This document shows positions 11,096 to 22,205 of a stretch of 64,000 nt of DNA, in pieces; within the stretch, counting starts at the first letter, position 1, and the number at the start of each line of letters is the position of its first letter. Source of the stretch: Phascolarctos cinereus (Eukaryota; Chordata; Mammalia; Diprotodontia; Phascolarctidae). The position numbers and the translations under genes were made by a program. The notes under the pieces were generated by a model. That model had not been told where the DNA came from, made no database searches, and worked only from the letters and a program-made list of their open reading frames with translations. The stretch spans positions 9,020,001-9,084,000 of the forward strand of contig NW_018343969.1 in NCBI RefSeq assembly GCF_002099425.1, given 5' to 3'.

Positions 11096-12281
11096 CTTCC
11101 CTTCCCTCCCTCCCTACATTCAACTCTGGGCTGAGATCATTGCATACTTGTGTTGTCTGTCCTAGATATACATGCTGTTTGGATAGCATGAATGTGGTCT
11201 CCAAGACATTCTTCATCCACTAGCTCTTTCCTATATAGATGGAAAGTACAAACTCTGGGGCATTTAAAAAAAAGCTATATCTGTGTCTACTGTTCATTCT
11301 AGGCCTTTTTATGATGTTTCTCCCAATTTATTTGAAGATAAGCCTTTTCAAGAGGCATATTAGTAATCACTTAGTGGTTTTTAAGAAGAAGGCAGAATGG
11401 AATAATAAAGTGCATTTGATTACTTCCTATTCTTGGATTTGTGTCTAATTTCTCCTATTTTAAGAACATTTGTGGCAAACCAATTAATCACTACTTCATA
11501 CGAATTTTTTTTTATGACTTCATAACAATACTTCAGTAGACCTGTGATCTCACTGATGTAGATGCTACTTCCACTAATGCAGATCTGTCCATGTTATTTC
11601 ATGGATCTTCCATATCTGATCTACTCAATTTGCGGGAAGCTTTTGTACCAGCACAATGTTTGGGATGTTCGTTGATTATCCCTCATTCTCATTACGTGAC
11701 TACCTTCTTTATCTGATTGTGTGTTTCTCCAGTGATACTGCATATTCCTGTTAGTTCATGTAGCATGACTGACATATGCTAAGCCTGCCTGCTCCTACCA
11801 TGCCACTCTCCACCACACTATGGGGCCACTCGTAACTCTGATTCTTTTGAAATTTTAGTCACAAGATTTATAACCATGTACTACCATTAAGAGAACATCT
11901 GTGATTAAAATATGGGGTTTTGCTCTAATAGCTTAGGATTTGCAGTTTCCCAAAATGCAATCAATCCTACTAACTTTGTCCTATTCAATTCTAAGGACAA
12001 CTCATTGTCCCTTCTCAGTGCCTGTCTCAGCTCTGTGTACAGATTGACATTCTAATATAATGGATTTACTATGAAGTTGCATGTCATAAGACAGACAATA
12101 AATATTGCATGAGAAGGCTATATGATTTCCTGGAGTTTGATTCAGTTATAAAAATATTGTCTGCAAATAGAAATATCTGGAGAATATGACTAGGGAATCT
12201 GTCTCCCATTTGAAATCTGTGCAGAACATCTACCATGGCAATGGTAACCATATTTTATAAGCTTGCATCTCTATTTTCTCA
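11096..12281. other. Unassigned stretch
   Basis: About 1.2 kb with no element recognised. No exon-like frame is apparent. Confidence 0.45.
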
Positions 12282-12533
12282 TTGTTGTTTTTCAGTTATT
12301 TCAGTTGTGTCTGACTCTACATGACCCCATTTGGAGTTTTCTTAACAAAGATACTGGAGTGCTTTGCCATTTCCTTCTCCAAATCATTTTTACAGATGAG
12401 GAACTGAGGCAAACAGAGTTAAGTGACTTGTTAGGGTCACATAGCTAGTAAGTGTCTGAAGCTGGATTTGAACTTAGGAAGATGAGTTCTCAACTTCAGG
12501 TCTAGCACTCTATCCACTGTGTCACCTAGATAC
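12282..12533 (-). mobile_element. tRNA-headed SINE with RTE/BovB-like tail, reverse
   Basis: Full length on the minus strand. On the plus strand: 'ttgttgtttttcagttattt', 'gaccccatttggagttttct', 'tactggagtgctttgccatt', 'gaggaactgaggcaaac' and the tRNA-head end 'tatccactgtgtcacctag'. The BovB-like tail implies RTE-driven mobilisation. Confidence 0.85.
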
Positions 12534-12964
12534 ATCAATTTTGTACTTAGTATTATTAATTGGAGGATCATTGAACAGAGATGGTCTGTCTCTGTGGTTA
12601 TATTTAACAAAAAATCTTGTATTATCTTAACATGCATGAGATGCATTTTGGGAGAAGGGACTTTTAAGGATACATTTTATTCTACTGAATAATCTAATTC
12701 TTTTTCATAGTTATCAACAAACAACATTGGGAATTTATATTCTCTGTTCCTTTTATTCATAAGTGAGGTGACTAAAGATGCTCTATGACTGGTTGGTTTC
12801 CCAGCTAGAGTGAAAAGTGTTCCTTGACTGATAATAACTAGAAAAGATAGATTTTCTTGGGCAAATGTTTAGTATAAGAATGACAAGACAAAAGAAACAA
12901 GAAAGAAGCACACTGAGAAGAGGAAAGATAATGGCAACAATTAGAAGCAATAACAGAAATAGAA
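12534..12964. other. Unassigned stretch
   Basis: No gene or repeat recognised. Confidence 0.45.
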
Positions 12965-13310
12965 GTGGTGGCAGGGGGTAGGATTTGCCAATACTGTTGC
13001 TTGGAATTCTCTCTTTCCTCATCTCCATCTCCTGGCTTCCTTGACTTTCTTCAAGTCCTAGCTAAATTTTGCCTTCGACCAGAAGCCTTTCCTTATCCTT
13101 ATTTCCTTTTGAATCATTTATCCTTGTTCCTACATAGTTGTTTGCATTTTGTATTTCTTCTCTCCCCCGTTCCCATTCGATTGATACCTCCGTGAGAGAA
13201 AGGCCTTTGTTTTTGAAGGGGGTAGCTTTTTTTGCATGTCTTGTAGTTAAGCCCAGTGCCTGACATGTAGTAGATGCTTCATATATACTTGTTGATTTGA
13301 TATTGATAAT
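12965..13310 (+). mobile_element. L2 LINE 3' end
   Basis: Order of L2 words: 'tgcttggaattctctctttc', 'ccttgactttcttcaagtcc', 'gaagcctttccttatcc', 'cagtgcctgacatgtagtag' and 'tatacttgttgatttga'. Confidence 0.75.
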
Positions 13311-13321
13311 GAATTGTCAAA

Positions 13322-13445
13322 ATGGAGGTCTTCAAGCAAAGGCTAGATGACCTCCTGTCAGGTGTGTTAGAGTAGGCATTCTTTTTCTAATATGGATTGC
13401 CTTCCAAAACTGAAATCTTGGGGTTCTATTATTCTAAATGTTTTC
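13322..13445 (+). mobile_element. L3/CR1 LINE 3' end fragment
   Basis: It matches the CR1-clade L3 end: 'ggtcttcaagcaaaggctag', 'atgacctcctgtcaggtg' and a 'gattctatgattct'-like ending. Inverted relative to the larger L3 piece just downstream. Confidence 0.6.
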
Positions 13446-13594
13446 AATTTTTTGAGGCACAGCTTTATTGAAAAATAGTAAGAGAAGCTAAATTTATCAA
13501 GCTCAACTGTGTGATGATTAAGTGGGAATACAACTGAAGTTCAAAAGAAAGGTATTAAATTAGAAAGAAAAGGTCTAACAGTGTAGTCAGAATC

Positions 13595-13700
13595 ACAGAG
13601 TCTCAGACTGAAAGAATATTATGGCCATCTAGTACAATCTGTACCTGGGCAAGGATCCCCTCTACAACATTCCAGAACAAGTTGTTGTCCAGTATTTGTT
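13595..13700 (-). mobile_element. L3/CR1 LINE, reverse, 3' portion
   Basis: Reverse of the L3 3' end: 'cagagtctcagactgaaaga', 'ggccatctagtacaatct' and 'ggatcccctctacaacattc'. It is interrupted by the SINE that follows and resumes at 13949. Confidence 0.7.
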
Positions 13701-13948
13701 GAGCAGCTAGGTGACACAGTGAATAGAGAGCTGGGCCTGGAATCAGGAAGATACATCTTCCTGAGTTCAAGTTCAGCCTCAGTCAATTACTAGCTGGGTG
13801 ACCCTGGGCAAGTCACTTAACCCTGTTTGCCTCTGTTTCCTCATCTGTAAAAATGAGTTGGAGAAGGAAATGGTAAACCACTCCAGTATCTTTGCCAAGA
13901 AAACCTCAAATGGGGTTACAAAGAGTTGGAAACAACTGAAACAACAAA
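13701..13948 (+). mobile_element. tRNA-headed SINE with RTE/BovB-like tail, inside L3
   Basis: Full length: 'gagcagctaggtgacacagt', 'gggtgaccctgggcaagtca', 'ggagaaggaaatggtaaacc', 'tttgccaagaaaacctcaaa', ending 'actgaaacaacaaaa'. The L3 host resumes immediately after. Confidence 0.88.
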
Positions 13949-14475
13949 AGTTGTTTGAAGGTATCTGATGGAGGAGAACTCACCACCTCCCAAGGAAGGC
14001 TCTCGTACATTTGGATTGGTCTAATTGCTAAGATACTTTTCTTTACATAAAGCCTAAGTTTTCTTCTCTTCTCTTTTCATCCATTGTTCCTAATTTTTCC
14101 ATCTTCTACCATCCTTTAGTACCTGGTCCATTCTCTATGATAATTTGAAAATCATTGAAAGATTCAGTAGTTATAGCGTCTAGCCCTTTCAGTACTCTGT
14201 GATATAGTTCATCAGTGACTGACTTGGTGACTTAAAACCAATTGGGACCTGTAAGGATTTCTTATATTCCTGCTTATTGGAAAATTTTTACAACCTATTA
14301 ACTATTTCTGTTTTCTCCTTCCCAAGCCAAACATATTCTGCTTGGTAAAGAAAACTGAAACAAAATAGGAATTGAACAGTTCTGCCTTCTCTCTGTGGTC
14401 TAGAATTGTCTCATCCAGCCCAAGCAGGGAATTTGTCACTTCTTTGACCATCCTCTTTCATTCAATATAGCTTTT
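13949..14475 (-). mobile_element. L3/CR1 LINE, reverse, continuing
   Basis: Continuation of the L3 copy: 'gaactcaccacctcccaagg', 'aagcctaagttttcttctc', then upstream-region words 'ccttcccaagccaaacatat' and 'attgaacagttctgccttct'. Order and direction match one long decayed copy. Confidence 0.65.
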
Positions 14476-15364
14476 TAAAAAATTAAAGAAAAATTCTCCT
14501 TTAACAACATCAAAGTACGTAGTCAATTTTATATAGATTTTCAATAAAATACAAGAGCAGTTAAAATACAAAGGCTGATATATACTGTCAAATAATTAAC
14601 TTTCTAGAAAACTCTTATTGAGAATCATTCATTTGTCGATAATTATGGATTATTGAATAATTTTTCTTTCCCATGTAGATATAAAGCCTTCATTACAAAG
14701 AAGTCCTAAATAAAGGAGTCCTTTGTCTAAGAGAAAGATGTATATTTTGTAAATAATTGATAAGAAGTTTATTTCTAATCTTTTTTTTTTCTTAGAGGGC
14801 CAGAATCCCTACCTAGGGTGAATTTTATGAATAAGCTGCCTATATAATCCCCAAATTTCTCCTGTTTGCTTGCATTACCACCATTAAAGTTTAATTCCTT
14901 TGGGTTATAAGACTGTTTTCTATTAATGTACAGATATCCTTAGCACAACTTATACATTAATCTTTTACCCATGATTTTAATCTTAATGTACTTTGGGTGA
15001 ATTCCTTATCAATGTGTGACCTGCTGGCGGTAGCTGAAGGTAAAAATAAAAAAATAAGTATGATAAAACCTTTTGAGCTGAATAGTGAAATGAAAGACCT
15101 TGAAGTAAAAGAAAGTGACTGAAAGGGGAAGAGGGCAGTTACAGATGATGATGAGATTGCTTCCTATATACCTACACTCTTAACTCCTTGCTTTCAAACT
15201 GTTGATAATCCCTGAGTACAGTAATCAAATAAATCCATTGCTACTAAACAAACAAAAAATAAAAATAAAAACAGGAAAATCAACTATCCTATGGTTCCTC
15301 TTGCAAGTTTTGTGACTACACAAATGAAAATCCCCTTTCATGGTAACCATGCTCCTATATGAAT
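14476..15364. other. Unassigned AT-rich stretch
   Basis: No clear element. An A-rich patch of AAAT-type words lies near 15245-15275. Confidence 0.45.
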
Positions 15365-15435
15365 TGTCTCCTTTGGGGTGGAGACTGTCATCATTTTTGT
15401 ATTTGTATCCCTAGTTCCTAGTACAATTCTTATGC
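15365..15435 (+). mobile_element. L2 LINE fragment
   Basis: Short: 'tttggggtggagactgtcat' followed by 'tatccctagttcctagtaca', the L2 'tatccccagcacctagcaca' region. Confidence 0.5.
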
Positions 15436-15439
15436 ACAC

Positions 15440-15503
15440 ACCTATTGTTAAGTCATTTTTTTAGTCATGTCCAACTCTGCATGACTCCAGTTGGGGTTTT
15501 CTT
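15440..15503 (-). mobile_element. RTE-tailed SINE, reverse, left part
   Basis: It begins 'attgttaagtcatttttttag' and reads 'gtccaactctgcatgactcc' then 'ttggggttttctt', where an L1 interrupts it. The right part is at 16378-16470. Confidence 0.8.
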
Positions 15504-16377
15504 TTTTTAGTGATATTTTGTTTTCCCCCTAGTTACATGCAAAGACAATTTTTAACATACATTTTTTAAAAATTTGAATTCCAAATTTTCTCTGTCATTG
15601 CCTCACCTCCCCCCTCCCTAAGGCAGTAAGAAATTTGATATAGGTAATATATGTTCAATCATGCAAAGCATATCACCGTATTAATCATGTTGTAAAAGAA
15701 GACACAGACCCAAAGGGAAAAAAATTACACAAAAAATACAGAAAGTGAAAGATAGTATGCTTCAATCTGAATTCAGACTCCATCAGTTCTTTTTCTGGAA
15801 GTGGACAGCATTTTTCATCGTGAGTCCTTTGCAATTGTCTTAAATCATTGTATTGCTGAGAAAAGCTGTCATTCACATCTGATCATTGTATAGTATTCCT
15901 GTTACTGTGTACAGCATTCTCTTCGCTCCGCTCATTTCACTCTTCATTATTTCATTTAAGTCTTTCCAGGTTTTTCTGAAATCCACCTACTCATCAGTAA
16001 TATTCCATTACAACCATATACCACAACTTGGTCAGCCATTCCCTGATTCATGGGCATCCCCTCAATTTCCAACTTTTGCAAGTAAAAAAGAGCTGCTATT
16101 AATATTTTTGTACAAATAGATCCTCCCCCCACTTTGGGATGCAGACCTAGTAGTGGCATTCCTGGATCAAAGGATATGCAGTTTTTTAGTCCTTTGGGTA
16201 TAGTTCCAAACTGCTTTCCAGAATGGTTGGATCATTCCATAACTCCACCAGCAGTGCATTAGTGTCCCAATTTCCCACACCCCCTCCAAAATTTGTAATT
16301 TTCCTTTTCTGTCACATTGGCCAATCTGAAAGGAATGGGGTGGTACCTCAGAGTTGTTTTAATGTGCATTTCGCCAT
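15504..16377 (-). mobile_element. 5'-truncated L1 LINE, reverse, in a SINE
   Basis: The minus strand carries the end of L1 ORF2 and the 3' UTR. Recognisable translated words are MHIKTTLRYHPIPFR and FWRGCGKLG near 16260-16380. The 3' end is at the left, with a T-run. TTGGGGTTTTCTT at 15491-15503 and 16378-16390 is a perfect 13-bp TSD. The element has no intact frame, so it is dead. Confidence 0.92.
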
Positions 16378-16470
16378 TTGGGGTTTTCTTGACAAAGATA
16401 TTAGAGAGATTTGTCATTGCCTTCTGCAGACTCAACTTCTTGACTCCAGGCATAGCACTTTATCCACTAC
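16378..16470 (-). mobile_element. RTE-tailed SINE, reverse, right part
   Basis: The SINE resumes after the L1: 'gacaaagatattagagagat', 'cttgactccaggcatagc' and 'actttatccactac'. Part of its centre is missing. Confidence 0.8.
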
Positions 16471-16724
16471 AGGGACTTTGGGTAGTGCAGTGACTAGAGT
16501 GCCAGGTGTGGAGTTAGGAAGATTCATTTTTGTGAGTTCAAATCCGGCCTCAGACACTTACTAGCTATCTGACCCTGACAAGTCGCTTAACCCTGTTTGC
16601 CTCAGTTTCCTCATCTGTAAAATGAGCTGGAGAAGGAAATGGCAAAGCACTCCAGTATCTCTACCAAAGAAACCCCAAATGGGGCCATGAAGAGTTGAAC
16701 AGAACTGAAATGACTCAACAACAA
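16471..16724 (+). mobile_element. tRNA-headed SINE with RTE/BovB-like tail
   Basis: Abuts the previous SINE head to head. It has 'ctttgggtagtgcagtgact', 'caaatccggcctcagacact', 'ggagaaggaaatggcaaagc' and ends 'gaaatgactcaacaaca'. Confidence 0.87.
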
Positions 16725-16747
16725 ATAATATGTAGACAAGTCACTTA

Positions 16748-16822
16748 AACAACAAGCATCTATTAAATACCTACTATGTGCTAGGTTCAGCCCATAAATG
16801 AAACAGTCCCTACAGTTGAAGT
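16748..16822 (-). mobile_element. L2 LINE tail, reverse
   Basis: It reads 'acaacaagcatctattaaat', 'acctactatgtgctagg' and 'acagtccctacagttg'. Confidence 0.6.
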
Positions 16823-17883
16823 TTTTTTTCCCCCATTCATTTTTTTTCCCTGGTACTGTTTTTGAAGTACAAGAAGGATGGAAACCTCAGATAGACATGC
16901 TGAGGCAAATATATATTACTAGAGTCAATGACCAGATTTCATCAGAGACGAATTCCTGTTGTGATTTGGCCAGTCACAACCATTTTCTTAGTTAACTTCT
17001 ACTACCCACAGACAAAGCCTACTAGGATTTCTTCTCTGAGATCTAAGTTTTCTGAGACATACAGGTAGGAATAGGGCTCTTGAATCCCATAGAATAAAAG
17101 TCCAAGGAGATATATGTACACACACAGTGGGAAACTGAGGAATAAACACTCAAAAACATTGTTACTCAGATTTTATTATGTTTCCTTTTATTGATTATTG
17201 ATTAACTGTAAGGAAGTCCTAACTCTTTCAGAATAAATAGCCAGTTTTTCCAGATGACCAGCATCAGGACACCTACTAAAACTATGATTTTTATCTTCCT
17301 AACAATTGTTTAAATTGGGTAGAAACTGGTTTCACTTAGCCTCAGAATTTCAGTGTTTTTGTCGTGTTTAAGGACTCTTTTAGATGATGACAGTATCCTG
17401 CTTTTTGCAGTTGTATTGGGAGGATTGAGGGACAGTGGTAGGGAGGGAAATTGAAGACCAGAGCAGGTATATAAGTTGATTTATTAATCTTTTTCTTTAA
17501 CAACATTTTATATTGCAGAACTGTCTTTGACCATTGACTAGATGAAAAATAAATACAATTATTCCTTCCACATCACCAGGGTTAAGGATGCAGTGCCCCT
17601 GCAATCTGGAAAACCTGAATAAAATTTTGGCCCTCCCTTTGTACCAGCAAAGAAGTATGATTTTTTTCTTTTTCTTTTATGGGGTGTGTACAGTACCTTA
17701 CTGTAAAATTTGGAGTATTTGATCATAGGCTCTGTGTCTCTGCTGGCCTTTGTGTATCATTTGTTTGCAGCTTCCACAAACTCCTTCAAAATTCCCATTT
17801 AATGTCTTATGATGACCCATAATGTATTGAAACCACAATGGGAAAAGTCAGAATGTGGAAGAGATAATTGTATTTTCACAATT
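16823..17883. other. Unassigned stretch
   Basis: About 1.05 kb with no recognised element or gene. Moderate AT content. Confidence 0.45.
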
Positions 17884-17891
17884 AGAATCTT

Positions 17892-18003
17892 CTTTCTTTT
17901 TCGGGGGGGTGGTTGGGCAATGGGGTTAAGTGACTTGCCCAGGTTCACACAGTTAGTGTCAAGTGTCTGAGGCCGGATTTGAACACAGGTCTTCTTGACC
18001 ACG
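17892..18003 (-). mobile_element. Truncated A-tailed SINE, reverse, with TSD
   Basis: WSINE1-like 3' part, lacking its tRNA head: 'ggggttaagtgacttgccca', 'aagtgtctgaggccggattt'. AGAATCTT flanks it at 17884-17891 and 18004-18011, a perfect 8-bp TSD. Confidence 0.85.
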
Positions 18004-18011
18004 AGAATCTT

Positions 18012-18721
18012 ATTTCTTACATGAGCTTTAGCAGTCTTGTGCTCAAGAGATAGGTATCCTTCCTTTGTTCACTCACTCTGCTGATAGAATAAAACTTTGC
18101 CACAATTTTGTTGAGGGCTGAGCCCATTCTCGTCCCTTAAATATTGAATTTTTGCTTTATTCGTTCTGAATATTTTTTAGTATGTGTGAATTCATTTCCA
18201 AGTTGAGATATTTTCTATGACAATCACAAACAAATTACATCAAATAAAAGGCAAATAAATAAGCTCTATCTTGTTTCCCAACATCAATTAATTTTTGCAT
18301 TTCTTTCAAAGAAAGCCTTCAGCCTGATCCAACATTGATTTGTTACTGCTCAATGAATACTAATCACCTCTTGTGACCTCTGGATATTCATACTCTTTCC
18401 CTTGAGAGTTGATTTCAATTTTTAAAATAAAATCATTTACTTTCCAAACTACTTGAGGTTTAGCAGGAGCCCTTGTCATTTTTCTTTTATCATTTGTTGC
18501 ATTACAACTGCAGGTGCTTCCTCCATCCAATTTGTATTGCTCCTTGGCAGCCAAATTGCAACTCATTAAACTTTAATATCCTTTTGATGTTATAACCCAT
18601 TCTATTGTTTTTCTACTTTATCAGTATATAACTGAAATTCACCAAATTTAAAAAAAATACCTTTAAGTAAATATCTCCATGAAGTTTCAGATATAGATAT
18701 TAGACTCTGTCCTCCGTGTCT
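18012..18721. other. Unassigned stretch
   Basis: No repeat or gene recognised. A 68-codon minus-strand frame at 18360-18566 has no ordered motif. Confidence 0.45.
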
Positions 18722-18780
18722 TTAATATATATGTATATGTATATATATATACACATATGTATGTATATATATCTATCTTA
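18722..18780. repeat. AT/GT-alternating microsatellite
   Basis: TATATATG/TATATACA-type purine-pyrimidine alternation. Confidence 0.9.
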
Positions 18781-19532
18781 GTCTATTAATTGATTGATCC
18801 ATTAATGTTTTTATTTAACCTCATTTTTCAGTGCAAAACACTCAAGGGAGACATAAAAATTTTAACTGTTGAACCTTTACAATCTCTTTAATGATGAGCC
18901 CTGCCGGTCTTAAACCCAAGAGAACGGCATCCCATCTGTTCAAGTGGAGTCCCTCTTCTCCAAATAGTTGCTTCTTATCTTGGAAGGCAGTCAGTCCTAC
19001 ACTTAGCCTCCATACGGTCAGTGCTGTCCCCTAATCTAAAAAAAGATTTAGTGTTGTGGGAGAGGGCTATATTTTCAAACAACACTAGTACATAGAAATG
19101 ATTTCCAAACCTTTCAACTAATCTTCTGTTTTTCCTCCTACTTCTGACATTTCGATCTCCCTCAAAAACGAGATAGTCGATAAAATCATTGACTATTAGG
19201 GAATGTGCTGTCCTGCCATATTTCCCCAACTAGACTACCTTAGATATGACAAATGAAAACATATAGCCTCTTATGGTCCTGCCTCACCTCCGCATAAATT
19301 GACCACTTAAGAAACACATTCATTCAATAAATCAGAATAATCTAACCAAGCTGTGTCTGGATGGAGGCACAGCTTATGTGATCATTTTTCTGTCTTGACT
19401 ATCAATACTGATTGATAGATGTGAAATAATACTTGATTCATTATATGTACCTGCTTTAATTAGGATGGATAGACTTGTTGGTCTGCCCCTGTTATGCTAC
19501 CATGGTATAGTCATTTCATGGATACAGCTATC
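18781..19532. other. Unassigned stretch, somewhat CpG-richer
   Basis: No element named. The part at about 18900-19230 holds several CpGs, unusual against the rest of the window, and an 84-codon minus-strand frame (18975-19229) that I do not recognise. Confidence 0.4.
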
Positions 19533-19681
19533 TTTTTTTTTTTTTTGGTAAAGCAATTGAAGTTAAGTGAGTTGCCCAGAGTCACACAGCTAGTAAGTGT
19601 TATATGTCTGAGGCTGGATTTGAATTCAGGTCCTTCTGATTCCAGGGCTGGTGCTCTATCCACTGCACCACCTAGCTGCCC
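19533..19681 (-). mobile_element. A-tailed tRNA-headed SINE, reverse
   Basis: T-run, then 'gttgcccagagtcacacagc', 'gaggctggatttgaattcag' and 'caccacctagctgcccc'. Flanking 'atggatacagc' and 'atagatgcagac' may be a decayed TSD. Confidence 0.87.
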
Positions 19682-19933
19682 CATAGATGCAGACATGTTG
19701 AAACTTGAGTGTGCGCATGTATATTCATAAAGGCTTATCCTTGGCCACGTACTGGAAGGAAAGAATATGATTCACTCTTTTCCCATAATAACTCTTCTTT
19801 CCCCTTTCCCTCAAACACAAATGACAGTTGAACTGGGTAGACTTGTCTAGGATGATTTATATATAGTCCTTCCTATATACTAATAGATAGACTAGAGATC
19901 TCATGAGGGCCCTTCCAACCAGGGATGTGCTTA

Positions 19934-20165
19934 AGTCAGCTCACACTGGCTGTGGAGAACACACTGTTAAATTTTTAATGTGATCATTTAAACCTGGAAA
20001 ATTGGTAATCACTATTAATCACAGTTTGATTCATTGCTTTTGATTGTCTGGACTTAAGAAAGTGTTAATGCAGATTAAACTTGAAAGTATGTCCTGGATA
20101 CTTATTTTGTTGTTGTTATTGTTGTTATTGACAGAACATGGTTGTTAAACATTCACTAGCAGACC
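19934..20165. repeat. Unnamed interspersed repeat, copy 1
   Basis: It shares ordered words with 30889-31080 and 62996-63225: 'gtcagctcacactggctg', 'ctgttaaatttttaatgtg', 'cagattaaacttgaaagtat' and a 'gttgttaaacattcacta' end. Family not recognised. It is interrupted by a TTG tract at about 20108-20130. Confidence 0.6.
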
Positions 20166-20994
20166 CCTGCTTCCAGCACTTGCATTAGGATTCGAAACGA
20201 AAAGATCCTTCTCATTTGGGTAACAACTATTCAGAAGCTAGAAAGATATCCACGCGTTTTTGACCAGGGTCCTTTAAATAATGTGCCATATTGTAAACTG
20301 AAGTTATAATAGAATTCCTACAGCAAAGGATGGATTATTGTTGGATTCTTCCATGGAGAATAAAAATATAACCTTCAGATTTTAGTTCAGGTGGCCATTT
20401 TTGTCAAGGTGTTTTCCTTGGGATATTCTATTATTATGTTAATCAAATTTGGAAGTGACAAAGCCATGAATCATCACTGAATGATCAATGCTAACATTTT
20501 TTCATAAAAATAGCCTTTGTTAGTCCACATTAACTTTGCAGATTGGAGTGTTGTGACAGCTGAAGAACTTGTGAGAAATGTGCTCTTAAACCCCAGATTC
20601 AGCAACACTGGTGGGGGTAATATCACATGGTGCTAAAAATACTTTTGGCACTTGGAAATGATAGGTCAAAGAATCATTTGGGTGGGGGAGGGAGGACAAG
20701 TGGTTAGCTTGCTGTTTTCTGAGTCTAGGCCAGAGTTGAAAACCTGACCTCCCTAGCTTCTTTTTCTGTTCATTAGCATTTGTCTTTGTTCACATTGCCG
20801 GAGCATTTTTTTTTATTATGGTGAACAAAATGACAGGACGAGGCATAAATAAATCCTTAACTATACTGTCCATCACAATTTATGGATGCTTTCTTCAGGT
20901 CCAGGGCTTAACAGATTTCCTTGGCATTCGGAAAGATAAAATCCTTCCTACAAATACTTACATAAAACTGGAGTTGATAGATTATATAGAGGCT
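20166..20994. other. Unassigned stretch
   Basis: No repeat recognised. The section at about 20380-20600 is free of repeat words and could be tested for conservation. Confidence 0.4.
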
Positions 20995-21155
20995 CAGAAT
21001 GGTACAGGGAGAATCAGTGCTAGCTTGGGAGCTAGAGGCCTGGAATCAGGATCTTTAACTTCCATGGGCCTCAGTTTCTTCATTTGTAAAATGAGGAGTT
21101 TGGACTAGATGACTTTTAAGGCCACTTCCAAATTTCAACCTATGAACCCATGATT
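20995..21155 (+). mobile_element. THER1/MIR-type SINE, 3' part
   Basis: It has 'aggcctggaatcaggatct', 'gggcctcagtttcttcattt' and 'tttggactagatgactttta'. Confidence 0.75.
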
Positions 21156-21445
21156 GTTTCTTTGCAAGAGGAATAGAATCAGTCAAATAATGTTTGTTGT
21201 GTTCATGGGTTGAGGACAGAATACCTTCAATTGTGATACATTTGAATATGTGCTCTGAGGAAAGTGTCAAAGAAATCAAAAACTGCCCATAAAGAAGAGT
21301 TTCTAGTCTAATTGGGTAGACAAAGGCAGGAAACAAGTTACAGAGCATAAACAAACAAAAAATCATGGTCTATAAAATAAACCCTACTCTCTTATCACCA
21401 CATAACTCCTCCTGTATTTCTCTCAAGAAAAATATTTTCTTGGAT

Positions 21446-21449
<4 letters not shown>
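21156..21449. other. Unassigned stretch
   Basis: No element confidently named; 'tctagtctaattgggtagac' near 21300 could be an L2 reverse remnant. Confidence 0.4.

Positions 21450-21491
<42 letters not shown>
21450..21491. repeat. (AC)n microsatellite
   Basis: About 20 AC units. Confidence 0.97.
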
Positions 21492-21492
<1 letters not shown>

Positions 21493-21794
21493 TTAGACTT
21501 TCTGCTTTGAGACATAAACCCTCCTGCATGAAGAGGTTTGAAGGGGTGTTTGTGAGGGATAAATATAATGTTAAATTAAAGAAGCACTTACAGTCTAGTT
21601 GCCTCTTAATTCTTTCCTTTTCAAAGTCTGCTTTGTCCCTATATCATCTGTCCTGGCAACACAGAACTGCCAGTTCCCAATGTACTCTGTGAGGCAATAT
21701 GAGAAGGGTGTGGTCCTTCCCCCTCCACTTAAAATAAGAAGTGTGTAAGCTCCAAAATTTAAGAAAATCATAAGTGTAAATACCCCTTTTTATT
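21492..21794. other. Unassigned stretch
   Basis: Nothing recognised. Confidence 0.45.
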
Positions 21795-21838
21795 CATAGG
21801 AACATAAATGTAGAGTTGGAAGGAACCTGAGGGACCAC
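21795..21838 (-). mobile_element. THER1/MIR-type SINE, reverse, left part
   Basis: 'gtagagttggaaggaacctg' and 'agggaccacct'. It is split by the palindromic element and continues at 22052. Confidence 0.7.
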
Positions 21839-21846
21839 CTAGACCA

Positions 21847-22051
21847 AGGGTGGGGAGCCTGTGGCCTCGAGGCCACATGTGGCCTTCTAGGTCCTTGGGT
21901 ACAGCCTTTCAATTGAGTCCAAGTTTTACAGAGCAAATGCTTTTATTAAGGGGATTTGTTCTGTCAAGTTTGGATTCAGTCAAAGGGCAGCACTTGAGGA
22001 CCTAGAAAGCCACATGTGGCCTCAAGGCCACAGTTTCCCCACCCCCGATTT
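21847..22051. mobile_element. Palindromic hAT-type MITE
   Basis: Two arms of about 98 bp are near-perfect inverted copies. The left arm runs 21847-21944, starting AGGGTGGGGAGCCTGTGGCC. The right arm runs 21955-22051 and ends at CCCACCCCC plus a few bases. CTAGACCA at 21839-21846 and 22052-22059 is an 8-bp TSD, the size hAT transposases make. No transposase is present, so it is non-autonomous and depended on an outside enzyme. Confidence 0.85.
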
Positions 22052-22205
22052 CTAGACCAAACTTTTCCTTTTACAGATTAGAAAACTAAAACCCAGAAAC
22101 ATTAAATAATGTGGCATCTTCACAGAAGCAGTAAGTCATAGAAGAAAATTTGAACTCAGGTCCTCTGATGCCTAGTCCACTGTGGTTTCCACCACTTTTT
22201 GTAGC
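22052..22205 (-). mobile_element. THER1/MIR-type SINE, reverse, right part
   Basis: Resumes after the hAT insert: 'aacttttccttttacagatt', 'ctaaaacccagaaac', 'tttgaactcaggtcctctga', 'ctagtccactgtggt'. Confidence 0.7.

Noticed and set aside
13322-14475. Possible CRISPR-like or clustered inverted array
   Set aside because: The inverted similarity is two L3 fragments in opposite directions; no regular spacers, and this is a vertebrate genome.
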